A DNA stretch of 20,406 bases from the NCBI GenBank assembly GCA_023388555.1, contig JAEWGA010000034.1, positions 1-20,406 on the forward strand. The letters are read 5' to 3'. A program made the translations under genes and the position numbers. Source of the stretch: Bacteroidota bacterium (GTDB taxonomy: Bacteria; Bacteroidota; Bacteroidia; Bacteroidales; Porphyromonadaceae). Positions within the stretch are counted from its first letter, which is position 1. Each line of letters begins with the position of its first letter. Positions 8,167 to 15,734 of this stretch are shown piece after piece. Under the pieces are notes generated by a model. It did not search any database and was not told where the DNA came from. It was given only the letters and a program-made list of their open reading frames with translations.

Positions 8167-10071
8167 ATGGCCCATACACCTACAACCCCATTGCTTAATG
8201 GAATAAACTCTCCTAACGACCTTAAAAAGTTAAAGTTGAGTGAGCTACCGTATTTATGCGCAGAAATACGGGAGTTTTTGTTGTATGCTCTGTCGAAAAA
8301 CCCTGGTCACTTAGCTGCAGGTTTAGGAGTGGTGGAACTTACGGTAGCACTCCATTATGTATTTGATGCTCCTTCCGATAAAATTGTGTGGGATGTGGGG
8401 CACCAAGCCTATCCACATAAACTACTAACAGGGAGGCGTAATGTATTTGATTCTTTACGGAAATGGGGTGGAATAAGTGGCTTTACTCACCCCGAAGAAA
8501 GTGAGTACGACGCTTTTATCTCGGGCCATGCCTCAAACGCTATATCTGCAGCTTTAGGTATAGCCGTAGCCAACCAATTACAGCACAAAAAAAGTAGTGT
8601 TGTAGCGGTAGTGGGAGATGGTTCTATGACGGGTGGACTGGTGTACGAAGGCCTCAATAACGCATGCGACCACCCCAACAACCTCTTAATTGTTTTGAAC
8701 GATAACAATATGGCCATAGACCCCAGTACTGGCGCTATGAGTAAGTACCTGATGGGTATGCTTACAAGTAAAGCCTATAACACTATGAGGTATATAGGCT
8801 ATAAAGGGCTTAAGGACCTTCGGCTCATGAACGAGAAACGCCGTAAAGGGTTACTAAAGTTCAATAATAGTTTGAAGGCTCTAATCAATAATGAAACCAA
8901 CCTGTTTGAGGGGTTCAGTATTCGTTACTTTGGTCCTACCGATGGGCACGATGTTATTTCATTAGTAAGAACCTTAAAGGATATCAAGGATTTTGAAGGG
9001 CCCAAGTTACTGCACATCCGCACACTAAAAGGTAAAGGCTACTTGCCTGCCGAACGAGAAGCTATTGTATGGCATGCCCCAGGGAAGTTTAATGTAGCTA
9101 CCGGAGAAATCCAAAAAGAAGAAGAAAATTTGCCCGATAAATACCAAGATGTGTTTGGCCATACCTTGGTAGAACTTGCCGATATGGATGCTAAAGTAGT
9201 GGGTATCACACCAGCTATGCCTACCGGTTGTTCCATGACCTATATGATGAAGAAATACCCCGAAAGGACCTTCGATGTAGGCATTGCCGAGGCTCACGCT
9301 GTAACCTTTTCGGCAGGGTTAGCTATGCAGGGGTTAGTCCCGTTTTGTAATATTTACTCCTCCTTTATGCAAAGGGCATACGACCAAGTGATACACGATA
9401 CCGCTATGCAAAAAGCCCCTGTCGTATTTTGCTTGGACCGTGGTGGCTTAGTAGGAGAAGATGGTATGACTCACCAAGGTGTGTACGATATAGCGTATCT
9501 GCGTTGTGTGCCAGGGTTAACCTTAATGTCGCCTCTTAACGAAAAAGAGCTGCGCGATATGATGCATACCGCTTACCAACAAGTAGCTCAAGGCCCTATG
9601 GTAATAAGATACCCCAGAGGCCGAGGTGAGGGCGTTGATTGGCATGGCGATGTAACCCCTATACCCATAGGTAAAGCAGAGGTGTTGCGTACAGGTGAAA
9701 AGGTTGTTTTCCTAACGTATGGCCCTGTAGGAAACTTAGCATTGCAAGCTGCTCAAATCTTAGAGGACGAAGGATACTCCGTAGGTGTGGTGAATTTACG
9801 CTTTGCTATGCCTTTAGATACCGCTTTGCTATTGGAACTACCCCAGCAATACACCCATGTGATAACGGTAGAGGATGGGGCTTTATCCGGTGGCGTAGGT
9901 AGTGCTATATTGGAGTACTACTCGGACAATGCAGTCTCTGTTCAAGTACACCGAATAGGAATACCGGACCTTTTTGTTAAGCATGGAAGTGTTGCTCTGC
10001 AACGGGAATTGGTAGGGCTTACAACACCGCATTTGGCGGAAAAAGCTCGTGAACTCCTAACACAGCAGTAG
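8167..10071 (+). CDS. dxs: 1-deoxy-D-xylulose-5-phosphate synthase
   Basis: 634 residues, the normal length. It condenses pyruvate and glyceraldehyde 3-phosphate to DXP in the cytoplasm, using thiamine diphosphate. DXP feeds the MEP isoprenoid pathway, thiamine and, in organisms with PdxA/PdxJ, vitamin B6. The N-terminal thiamine-diphosphate site is visible as GDGS (150-153) with NDN (178-180); H48 in NPGHLA corresponds to the conserved active-site histidine. E375 in DVGIAEAHAV is the conserved glutamate that activates the thiazolium ring, and FCLDRGGLVGEDG (421-433) is typical of the pyrimidine-binding domain. A transketolase C-terminal domain follows from about 500. It is first in the + strand run, 13 bases before trkA. 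A purine-rich AAAGGAAAAG precedes the ATG, one of the few possible ribosome-binding sequences here. Confidence 0.97.
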   Translation: MAHTPTTPLLNGINSPNDLKKLKLSELPYLCAEIREFLLYALSKNPGHLAAGLGVVELTVALHYVFDAPSDKIVWDVGHQAYPHKLLTGRRNVFDSLRKWGGISGFTHPEESEYDAFISGHASNAISAALGIAVANQLQHKKSSVVAVVGDGSMTGGLVYEGLNNACDHPNNLLIVLNDNNMAIDPSTGAMSKYLMGMLTSKAYNTMRYIGYKGLKDLRLMNEKRRKGLLKFNNSLKALINNETNLFEGFSIRYFGPTDGHDVISLVRTLKDIKDFEGPKLLHIRTLKGKGYLPAEREAIVWHAPGKFNVATGEIQKEEENLPDKYQDVFGHTLVELADMDAKVVGITPAMPTGCSMTYMMKKYPERTFDVGIAEAHAVTFSAGLAMQGLVPFCNIYSSFMQRAYDQVIHDTAMQKAPVVFCLDRGGLVGEDGMTHQGVYDIAYLRCVPGLTLMSPLNEKELRDMMHTAYQQVAQGPMVIRYPRGRGEGVDWHGDVTPIPIGKAEVLRTGEKVVFLTYGPVGNLALQAAQILEDEGYSVGVVNLRFAMPLDTALLLELPQQYTHVITVEDGALSGGVGSAILEYYSDNAVSVQVHRIGIPDLFVKHGSVALQRELVGLTTPHLAEKARELLTQQ

Positions 10072-10084
10072 GGGATACTTTGAT

Positions 10085-11431
10085 ATGAAGATATTTATAG
10101 CTGGAGCAGGCGAGGTGGGCACACACCTTGCAAAAATGTTGTCCAACGAACAACATGACATAACGCTAATGGACACCGCTCCCGAGCGTTTGGAGTTTGC
10201 ATACGACAACAGTTTCGAGATACTTCCCATCGTTGGGCACCCTAATGCTATAGGAAATTTAGCGCAAGCCGGTGCTGGGCAAGCAGACCTCTTTATTAGT
10301 GTAACTCCCGAAGAGAGTATGAACATGTTGGCCTGTATACTTGCCTCCAAGCTGGGTGCAAAAAAAACATTGGCACGCATCAATAATAACGAATACCTAT
10401 CTCCTGCACACGCCTCTTACTTTGCGCAGCTGGGTATCGATGTCATGATTTATCCAGAACGCTTAGCCGCTCAAGAAATCGTTTCTGGGATACTCCTGCC
10501 ATGGACTCGCCAGTACTGGAGCCTATTTAACAATAAGCTAAATTTGGTTGCTGTAAAGGTAGAAGAGCATGCCCCTTTGTGTGGAAAAGCCCTCCGAGAA
10601 CTGAGCGATATGGACCATAAATTATTCCATATCGTGGCTATTAAGCGTAGGCAACAAACAATTATACCAACAGGTAACGACCAAATTTGTGCTCGGGATA
10701 TTGTGTTTTTCACCTGCAAGCCAGAGCAATTATCATCGGTACAATATTACTGTGGCAAAAAGAGTGTGCCCGTAAAGAAGGTAATTATTATGGGCGGAGG
10801 GCGTATTGCTGTGCGTACCGCAGAGCTGTTGCCATCGGATATTCGGGTTAAAATCATTGAGCGCGACCACGAACACTGTAAAAAACTCTCCGAAATAGTT
10901 AAGGATAACACCCTTATTATCCACGGAGATGCGCGGGACCCCTCGTTGCTTAAAGAGGAAGGTATAGAAAGTGCCGAGGCCTTCTTGGCTCTAACCGACG
11001 ACTCTGGTGCCAACACCTTAGCCGTAATGACGGCAAAAAAATATGGCGTATATAGGACCGTAGCTCAAATAGAAAATATAGACTACTTGGAGATGGCCGA
11101 AGAAATGGACATTGGCAACCTTATAAATAAGAAACTCTTGGCTGCCGGAACCATCTATCGTCACCTCTTGAATATCGATGTAAGTAACGTGAAGTGTCTC
11201 TCCGTTGCTAAAGGTGATGTGCTGGAGGTTGTTGCTCACGAATCTTCGCGCATCACTAAAAAGGCGGTTAAACAACTCAATTTACCCAAGGGTGTGACGT
11301 TAGGCGGACTATTACGTAATGGGCAGGTTGAAATGATTACCGGAGATACCATTATACAACCCGAGGATGTGGTAATGGTTTTTTGTTGTAGCCAAACTTC
11401 TATAGCTGGGGTAAAGCATCTGTTTACGTAA
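10085..11431 (+). CDS. trkA: Trk system potassium uptake protein TrkA
   Basis: 448 residues with two tandem RCK units, the arrangement of TrkA rather than the single-unit KtrA. The first Rossmann fold has GAGEVG (7-12) and acidic D30 after beta 2, suited to NAD(H). The second starts near 232 with GGGRIA (237-242), in which the last glycine of the consensus is alanine, and E259 at the end of beta 2. RCK C-terminal subdomains follow each fold (about 150-215 and 365-448). It is a cytoplasmic gating subunit on the membrane protein encoded 21 bases downstream. The altered second GxGxxG suggests the two nucleotide sites may differ in affinity. Confidence 0.95.
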   Translation: MKIFIAGAGEVGTHLAKMLSNEQHDITLMDTAPERLEFAYDNSFEILPIVGHPNAIGNLAQAGAGQADLFISVTPEESMNMLACILASKLGAKKTLARINNNEYLSPAHASYFAQLGIDVMIYPERLAAQEIVSGILLPWTRQYWSLFNNKLNLVAVKVEEHAPLCGKALRELSDMDHKLFHIVAIKRRQQTIIPTGNDQICARDIVFFTCKPEQLSSVQYYCGKKSVPVKKVIIMGGGRIAVRTAELLPSDIRVKIIERDHEHCKKLSEIVKDNTLIIHGDARDPSLLKEEGIESAEAFLALTDDSGANTLAVMTAKKYGVYRTVAQIENIDYLEMAEEMDIGNLINKKLLAAGTIYRHLLNIDVSNVKCLSVAKGDVLEVVAHESSRITKKAVKQLNLPKGVTLGGLLRNGQVEMITGDTIIQPEDVVMVFCCSQTSIAGVKHLFT

Positions 11432-11452
11432 CCCCAAAATATCTGGTACAAG

Positions 11453-12949
11453 ATGTTTCTTAAACGATTCAACAAATACGCGCTTACCCGCATCTTCAAT
11501 TATCGCTTTGTTTGCCTCATGATGGGGCGCCTCTGTTTGCTACAAGTGCCTTTTTTGTTGTTGTCGGTGCTGGTGTCCTTATACTACCAGGATGCCGGCT
11601 TAAAGCCATTGCTCCAGTGTATAGGTGCTATGGTAGGAGTAGGGCTATTGTTATGCTTGGCGGGGCGTTCCTCTAACCTATATAACGCGGGGCGGCGCGA
11701 GGGCATGATGAGTGTTACCCTAAGTTGGATTATCGTTTCATTGGTAGGTATGTTGCCCTACAAAATAGGGGGGTATGTGCCTGGGTGGTCCGATGCCTTT
11801 TTTGAAACCATATCGGGCTTTACCACAACAGGCGCTACCATATTCTCGGAGGTTGAAAACTTGCCTCGTAGCATACTCCTATGGCGAAGTATTACCCAAT
11901 GGGAGGGCGGTATAGGTATTGTGGTATTTGCTGTTGCATTGTTGCCTATTATGGGCGGTAGTGCCTCGCACCTTTTGGTAAGTGAAACAAGCGGTGTTAC
12001 ACACGAACGGTTCACCCCTCGCAGTGGGGTCATGGCCAAGTGGCTTATAGGCATATACCTGATGCTTAGTGCCACATGTTTACTCTTGTTTTGCTTAGGT
12101 CCAATGGGGTGGTTCGATGCTCTTTGCCATGCTATGTCCTGCATTTCAACGGGAGGGTTCTCTACACGTAACGACTCCCTTGCCGCTTATGCCAACTCCC
12201 CTTATACCCAAGCTGTGGCCACCCTTTTTATGATTATTGGGGCTGTAAACTTCACACTGTTGTACCACTCGTTGCGTAACCAACACTCCAAGTTGTGGCG
12301 CGACACCGAGTTCCGCTGGTTTATTGGTACCATTGTGGTGCTCACCCTTGTCTCTGGTGTTGGTTTGTTCATTAAAGGCGTATATCCTTCATTCGCCCAA
12401 TCCTGTTGGATGGTGCTCCCCCAGCTCGTTAGTCTAATTACTTCCACAGGGTTAGTCTCCGTGGACTACGATTTATGGCCTCCTTTTTTCGGGTTTATAG
12501 CCATCTTCGCCATGTTTGTTACAGGGTGTGCAGGCTCTACCAGCGGTGGCCTTAAAATGGGACGTTTTGTTATACTAATAAAAAACCTGGGGAACGAGTT
12601 CCAAAAAAGAACTCACCCCAATGCAGTCCTTCCAGTACGCATCAATGGACGCCCCATTCCAGGCAAGGTCGTACACCAAGTGTTAGCCTTCTTTTTCGCC
12701 TACTTGTCGTTGGGGTTCTTAGCTGCCACGGTTATTGCTTTTGAAGGGTTTCCTTTGCGCGACTCCTTAGCCTCTGCTATTGCCTGCCTGTCCAATGCCG
12801 GCCCAGGAATGGGGCCCTTAGGTCCTACCGAGCCTTTTGCTGTTTTATCCCCATTCTCAAAACTTATGCTCAGCTTTATTATGGTATTGGGCAGGTTGGA
12901 AATATTTACGGTACTTACACTTTTCCACCCCAGTTTTTGGAAGCATTGA
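11453..12949 (+). CDS. trkH: Trk system potassium channel subunit TrkH
   Basis: 498 residues, an inner-membrane K+ translocating subunit. Four membrane-pore-membrane repeats are recognisable by their selectivity-filter segments: SGFTTTGAT (121-129), ISTGGFST (231-238), TSTGLVS (330-336) and CLSNAGPGMGP (445-455). GCAGSTSGGLK (358-368) is the conserved TrkH/KtrB stretch in the intramembrane loop. Many hydrophobic helices surround these, e.g. 28-48, 53-71, 88-103, 199-217 and 409-430. The N-terminal 22 residues are basic and poorly conserved; Met23 or Met24 are possible starts, but the ATG at 11453 is the first after trkA. It pairs with TrkA in one transcription unit. Confidence 0.95.
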   Translation: MFLKRFNKYALTRIFNYRFVCLMMGRLCLLQVPFLLLSVLVSLYYQDAGLKPLLQCIGAMVGVGLLLCLAGRSSNLYNAGRREGMMSVTLSWIIVSLVGMLPYKIGGYVPGWSDAFFETISGFTTTGATIFSEVENLPRSILLWRSITQWEGGIGIVVFAVALLPIMGGSASHLLVSETSGVTHERFTPRSGVMAKWLIGIYLMLSATCLLLFCLGPMGWFDALCHAMSCISTGGFSTRNDSLAAYANSPYTQAVATLFMIIGAVNFTLLYHSLRNQHSKLWRDTEFRWFIGTIVVLTLVSGVGLFIKGVYPSFAQSCWMVLPQLVSLITSTGLVSVDYDLWPPFFGFIAIFAMFVTGCAGSTSGGLKMGRFVILIKNLGNEFQKRTHPNAVLPVRINGRPIPGKVVHQVLAFFFAYLSLGFLAATVIAFEGFPLRDSLASAIACLSNAGPGMGPLGPTEPFAVLSPFSKLMLSFIMVLGRLEIFTVLTLFHPSFWKH

Positions 12950-12983
12950 ATGTTATATATTACTCCACAATTGTTATTTGAAT

Positions 12984-13628
12984 ATGGATTTACACCTTGA
13001 GGACATACGCCGAGAGTATAAGGTTGCAAGCCTTGCCAAGAAAGATATGCCTGCTAATCCGCTCGAAAAGGTGCAGGAATGGATACAAGAGGCCATCAAA
13101 TTACAAGTAATAGAGCCTACAGCCATTGTGGTATGTACTGCCGATGCAAATGGACGCCCTTCCTCCCGAACCGTATTGCTAAAAGAACTGTTGGAGGATA
13201 AGTTTATTTTTTACTCCAACTACGAAAGCCGAAAGGGCGAGCAAATCGATGCTAATCCCTACGTCTCTGTAACCTTTTTATGGCACCAATTACAACGCCA
13301 AATACATGTAGAAGGTACGTGCTGCAAGGTTGCTCCCGAAGTTTCCGATGCTTACTTTCAAACACGCCCATACACCTCCAGGGTAGGAGCCCGTATATCT
13401 CCGCAATCGCATCCTATCCCCAACCGCACTTACATCATGGCGGCTTTTGCTAAAGAGAGCCTGCGCTATACAGGAAGAACGGTGCCACGCCCCGACTCTT
13501 GGGGCGGATACGAGGTAACCCCCACACGAATAGAGTTTTGGCAAGGGCGCGAAAGTCGCTTGCACGATAGGTTTTTGTACCTATTACAACCGGACGGCTC
13601 CTGGTTGTTACAACGTATAGCCCCGTAA
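12984..13628 (+). CDS. pdxH: Pyridoxamine/pyridoxine 5'-phosphate oxidase
   Basis: 214 residues, close to the E. coli enzyme (218). It oxidises PNP or PMP to PLP with FMN and oxygen in the cytoplasm. Visible FMN-binding blocks are SRTVLLK (61-67), FYSNYESRKG (76-85) and the RQIHVEG strand (105-111). The C-terminal signature PRPDSWGGYE (168-177) and FWQGRESRLHDR (185-196), with R192 and H194 for PLP, is complete. The start at 12984 is chosen because it gives the family N-terminus (LEDIRREY, residues 5-12); the frame is open further upstream, but only inside trkH. Together with dxs in the same run it suggests a DXP-dependent B6 route. It is the last gene before the 13629-13802 gap. Confidence 0.97.
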   Translation: MDLHLEDIRREYKVASLAKKDMPANPLEKVQEWIQEAIKLQVIEPTAIVVCTADANGRPSSRTVLLKELLEDKFIFYSNYESRKGEQIDANPYVSVTFLWHQLQRQIHVEGTCCKVAPEVSDAYFQTRPYTSRVGARISPQSHPIPNRTYIMAAFAKESLRYTGRTVPRPDSWGGYEVTPTRIEFWQGRESRLHDRFLYLLQPDGSWLLQRIAP

Positions 13629-13629
13629 G

Positions 13630-13657
13630 GTTAAAGTATACCACTTCATACTTTAAC
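13630..13657. repeat. Perfect 10-bp inverted repeat downstream of pdxH
   Basis: GTTAAAGTAT (13630-13639) and ATACTTTAAC (13648-13657) are exact inverted copies separated by 8 bases. The hairpin begins one base after the pdxH stop codon. It is AT-rich and has no T run on either side, so it is a poor intrinsic terminator; a protein-binding site or an mRNA 3'-end stabilising stem is equally possible. The remainder of the gap (to 13802) contains T-rich tracts and no gene that I can support. Confidence 0.6.
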
Positions 13658-13748
13658 AAGATGCCCTAATATGCGGGCTTCGCTCGTACAAACACCCAAG
13701 GCGGCAAATTGTTCGCTTTTTTGTATTTTTACCACCAGAAGAAGTAGT

Positions 13749-13780
13749 TTTTTTTCTTGGGCTACACTTCAATATTCTTG
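13749..13780 (+). promoter_or_regulatory. Weak candidate promoter for the dnaN run
   Basis: TATTCTTG (13773-13780) matches the Bacteroidota -7 consensus TAnnTTTG except for one base. The only -33 candidate about 20 bases upstream is part of a T run (13749-13752). It lies 22 bases before the dnaN ATG. Position and the 174-base gap after pdxH make a promoter here likely, but this particular site is only a guess. Confidence 0.3.
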
Positions 13781-13802
13781 TACTTAGTAAAACCTATAAA
13801 AT

Positions 13803-14936
13803 ATGAAGTTCAAAATAGGAAGTAGCATCTTATCGGCCTACCTTCAACAACTAAATAAGGTAGTGCCTAACAATAACAAAACGCTTCCCGTGTTAGAGTG
13901 TATCTTCTTCGAACTCAAAGAGGGCGTTCTTTACATGACTGGATCCGATGGAGACACCCGTATACGAACTTTTGTCCCTGTGGATGAACAGCTAAGCGAA
14001 GATGCCATCTTTATGGTTAAAGGGCGTCATTTTGGCGATGCTGTAAAGGAACTCCCCTCCCAGCAGATAGAAGTAGAGTTGGTGGAAGAAGAAAGAGTGC
14101 TAAAGGTGCACTACCACAACGGTGTTTACTCATTTGTAAGCGAAGATGCATCTACTTATGTGGAATTGGATCGTGAAGGAGACCCATTAGAGAAAATAGA
14201 GATGCCTTTACATGTGTTTGCCCGAGGCATTAAACACACGCTTTTTGCTGCATCCGACGATGAAAGCCGCCCCATAACTATGGGGATCCACATAGATATA
14301 TACAAGGACCAGATTGTTTTTGTAGCAACAGATGGCTTTATGCTCTCCTTGTACAAAAACAATAAGTATAAAGGTTCTGGAGAACACTCATTTACCCTGC
14401 AAAAGAAGTTCTCCCAAATTATGAACGGACTGCTGGAAAAAGAAGACGTGGACCAAACGGCAGAACTCTCTTTATACGAGAACCAAATAGAACTAAAGGT
14501 GGGCAACATTATTATTCATAGTCGCCTTCTTATGGGGAAATACCCCAACTACAACGCCGTATTGCCCAAAACTTTCAGCTGTAAGATGGAAGCCGATAGG
14601 TCCACCCTCCACCGTACTATCAAGCGTGTAAGTGCCTTTGCGGACCAAGGCGTAATGATGTTAGAACTCTTTTTCACACCCGACCGCCTGAAAGTTGTAT
14701 GCGAAGACAAAAATTTCGCTACTGGGGCTGAGGAAACTGTGCCTGTTTCTTTCGAGGGCGCATTGGATAGCATTGCCTTTAAATCGAGCCACGTATTAGG
14801 CATCTTGGATGCTTTCGACCAAGATGATATAGTCCTCCGCTTAGGCGATAAAGCTACGCCCGCACAATTCTCTCCCGCTGAATTCCCCGACGACGAACAA
14901 TTTTTGGCAATTGCCATGCCAATGACAAAGGCTTAA
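13803..14936 (+). CDS. dnaN: DNA polymerase III beta subunit (sliding clamp)
   Basis: 377 residues, slightly longer than the usual 366-374. It forms a homodimeric ring around DNA that tethers the replicative polymerase. Three clamp domains are inferred at about 1-125, 130-255 and 256-377. The N-terminus (MKFKIGSSILSAYLQQLNKV, then NNNKTLPVLECI) and the C-terminal AIAMPMTKA are typical of bacterial clamps. The ATG at 13803 is the only start that fits the first beta strand. dnaN is not next to dnaA here; it heads a run with an exonuclease and coaBC, an order I recall from other Bacteroidota. The exonuclease gene follows after 11 bases. Confidence 0.97.
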   Translation: MKFKIGSSILSAYLQQLNKVVPNNNKTLPVLECIFFELKEGVLYMTGSDGDTRIRTFVPVDEQLSEDAIFMVKGRHFGDAVKELPSQQIEVELVEEERVLKVHYHNGVYSFVSEDASTYVELDREGDPLEKIEMPLHVFARGIKHTLFAASDDESRPITMGIHIDIYKDQIVFVATDGFMLSLYKNNKYKGSGEHSFTLQKKFSQIMNGLLEKEDVDQTAELSLYENQIELKVGNIIIHSRLLMGKYPNYNAVLPKTFSCKMEADRSTLHRTIKRVSAFADQGVMMLELFFTPDRLKVVCEDKNFATGAEETVPVSFEGALDSIAFKSSHVLGILDAFDQDDIVLRLGDKATPAQFSPAEFPDDEQFLAIAMPMTKA

Positions 14937-14947
14937 CATCTTCCCTT

Positions 14948-15715
14948 ATGGCTCAGTTACTATTGGAACGCCCGCTGGTGTTCTTCGACTTGGAAACTAC
15001 CGGAACCGATGTGGCAACAGATAGGATTGTTGAAATATCGCTACTAAAGGTTTACCCCAACAATACGCCAAACCAACAGCTACACAGGTACGTAAACCCT
15101 GGTGTGCCTATCCCCCCCGAAGCTACTGCTGTGCACGGCATTACCAACGAACAGGTAGCTAATGCGCCTACCTGGCAAACAGTGGCCTTGGAGGTGGCTG
15201 GGTTTATTGAAGGGTGCGACCTTGGTGGCTACAACTGTGCCAAGTTCGATATCCCTTTGTTAGCCGAAGAATTTTTGCGCGTAAATGTTCCTGTGGATTT
15301 GCGCTCCAGGCGTGTAGTGGACGTGCAAGTCATCTTCCATAAAAAAGAACAACGAACGCTATCGGCAGCCTACCAATTCTATTGCAATAAAACCCTTACA
15401 GATGCACACACGGCAGCAGCCGACACCCAAGCAACTTACGAGGTGTTGTTAGGGCAACTGGACCGATACCCCGACCTCCCTACCGATGTGAACGGACTGG
15501 AAAAGTTTACCAAGTACAACAATAATGTCGACTTCGCTGGCCGGCTGGTTTACAACGAGGCCGGAGAAGAGGTTATTAACTTTGGTAAATACAAAGGCCA
15601 AAAAGCCGTGGACATCCTGAAGCGAGACCCTGGCTATTTCAACTGGATTATGGAAGGCTCCTTTGCAAAGGACACCAAGCAAGCCTTCCGCCAAATTATG
15701 ATGCGTATAAGCTAA
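14948..15715 (+). CDS. DEDDh 3'-5' exonuclease (DNA polymerase III epsilon-like)
   Basis: 255 residues, cytoplasmic. The complete DEDDh catalytic set is visible: D14 and E16 in FFDLETTG, D101 in YNCAKFDIPLL, H154 and D159 in DAHTAAADT. HGITNEQV (63-70) is the usual conserved loop. After the exonuclease domain (about 8-172) a C-terminal segment with FGKYKGQKAVDIL and DPGYFNWIM (212-234) resembles the small accessory domain that follows epsilon-like or exonuclease-X-like nucleases. Placed 11 bases after the clamp gene it is a plausible proofreading or repair exonuclease that works with the clamp, but whether it is the replicative proofreader cannot be decided from sequence alone, so I give no symbol. 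Confidence 0.93.
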   Translation: MAQLLLERPLVFFDLETTGTDVATDRIVEISLLKVYPNNTPNQQLHRYVNPGVPIPPEATAVHGITNEQVANAPTWQTVALEVAGFIEGCDLGGYNCAKFDIPLLAEEFLRVNVPVDLRSRRVVDVQVIFHKKEQRTLSAAYQFYCNKTLTDAHTAAADTQATYEVLLGQLDRYPDLPTDVNGLEKFTKYNNNVDFAGRLVYNEAGEEVINFGKYKGQKAVDILKRDPGYFNWIMEGSFAKDTKQAFRQIMMRIS

Positions 15716-15734
15716 ACCAACCTGTTTGTTATAT

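Noticed and set aside
11758..12144. Open frame antisense to trkH, and similar antisense frames in other genes
   Set aside because: These lie opposite well-conserved coding regions, have no recognisable domains and no promoter or start context. They are shadows of the real genes.
13663..13692. Short G/C stem in the pdxH-dnaN gap (CGGGC with GCTCG around TTC) as a terminator
   Set aside because: The stem is five pairs with one G-T pair and no T run follows directly. Chance is a sufficient explanation.
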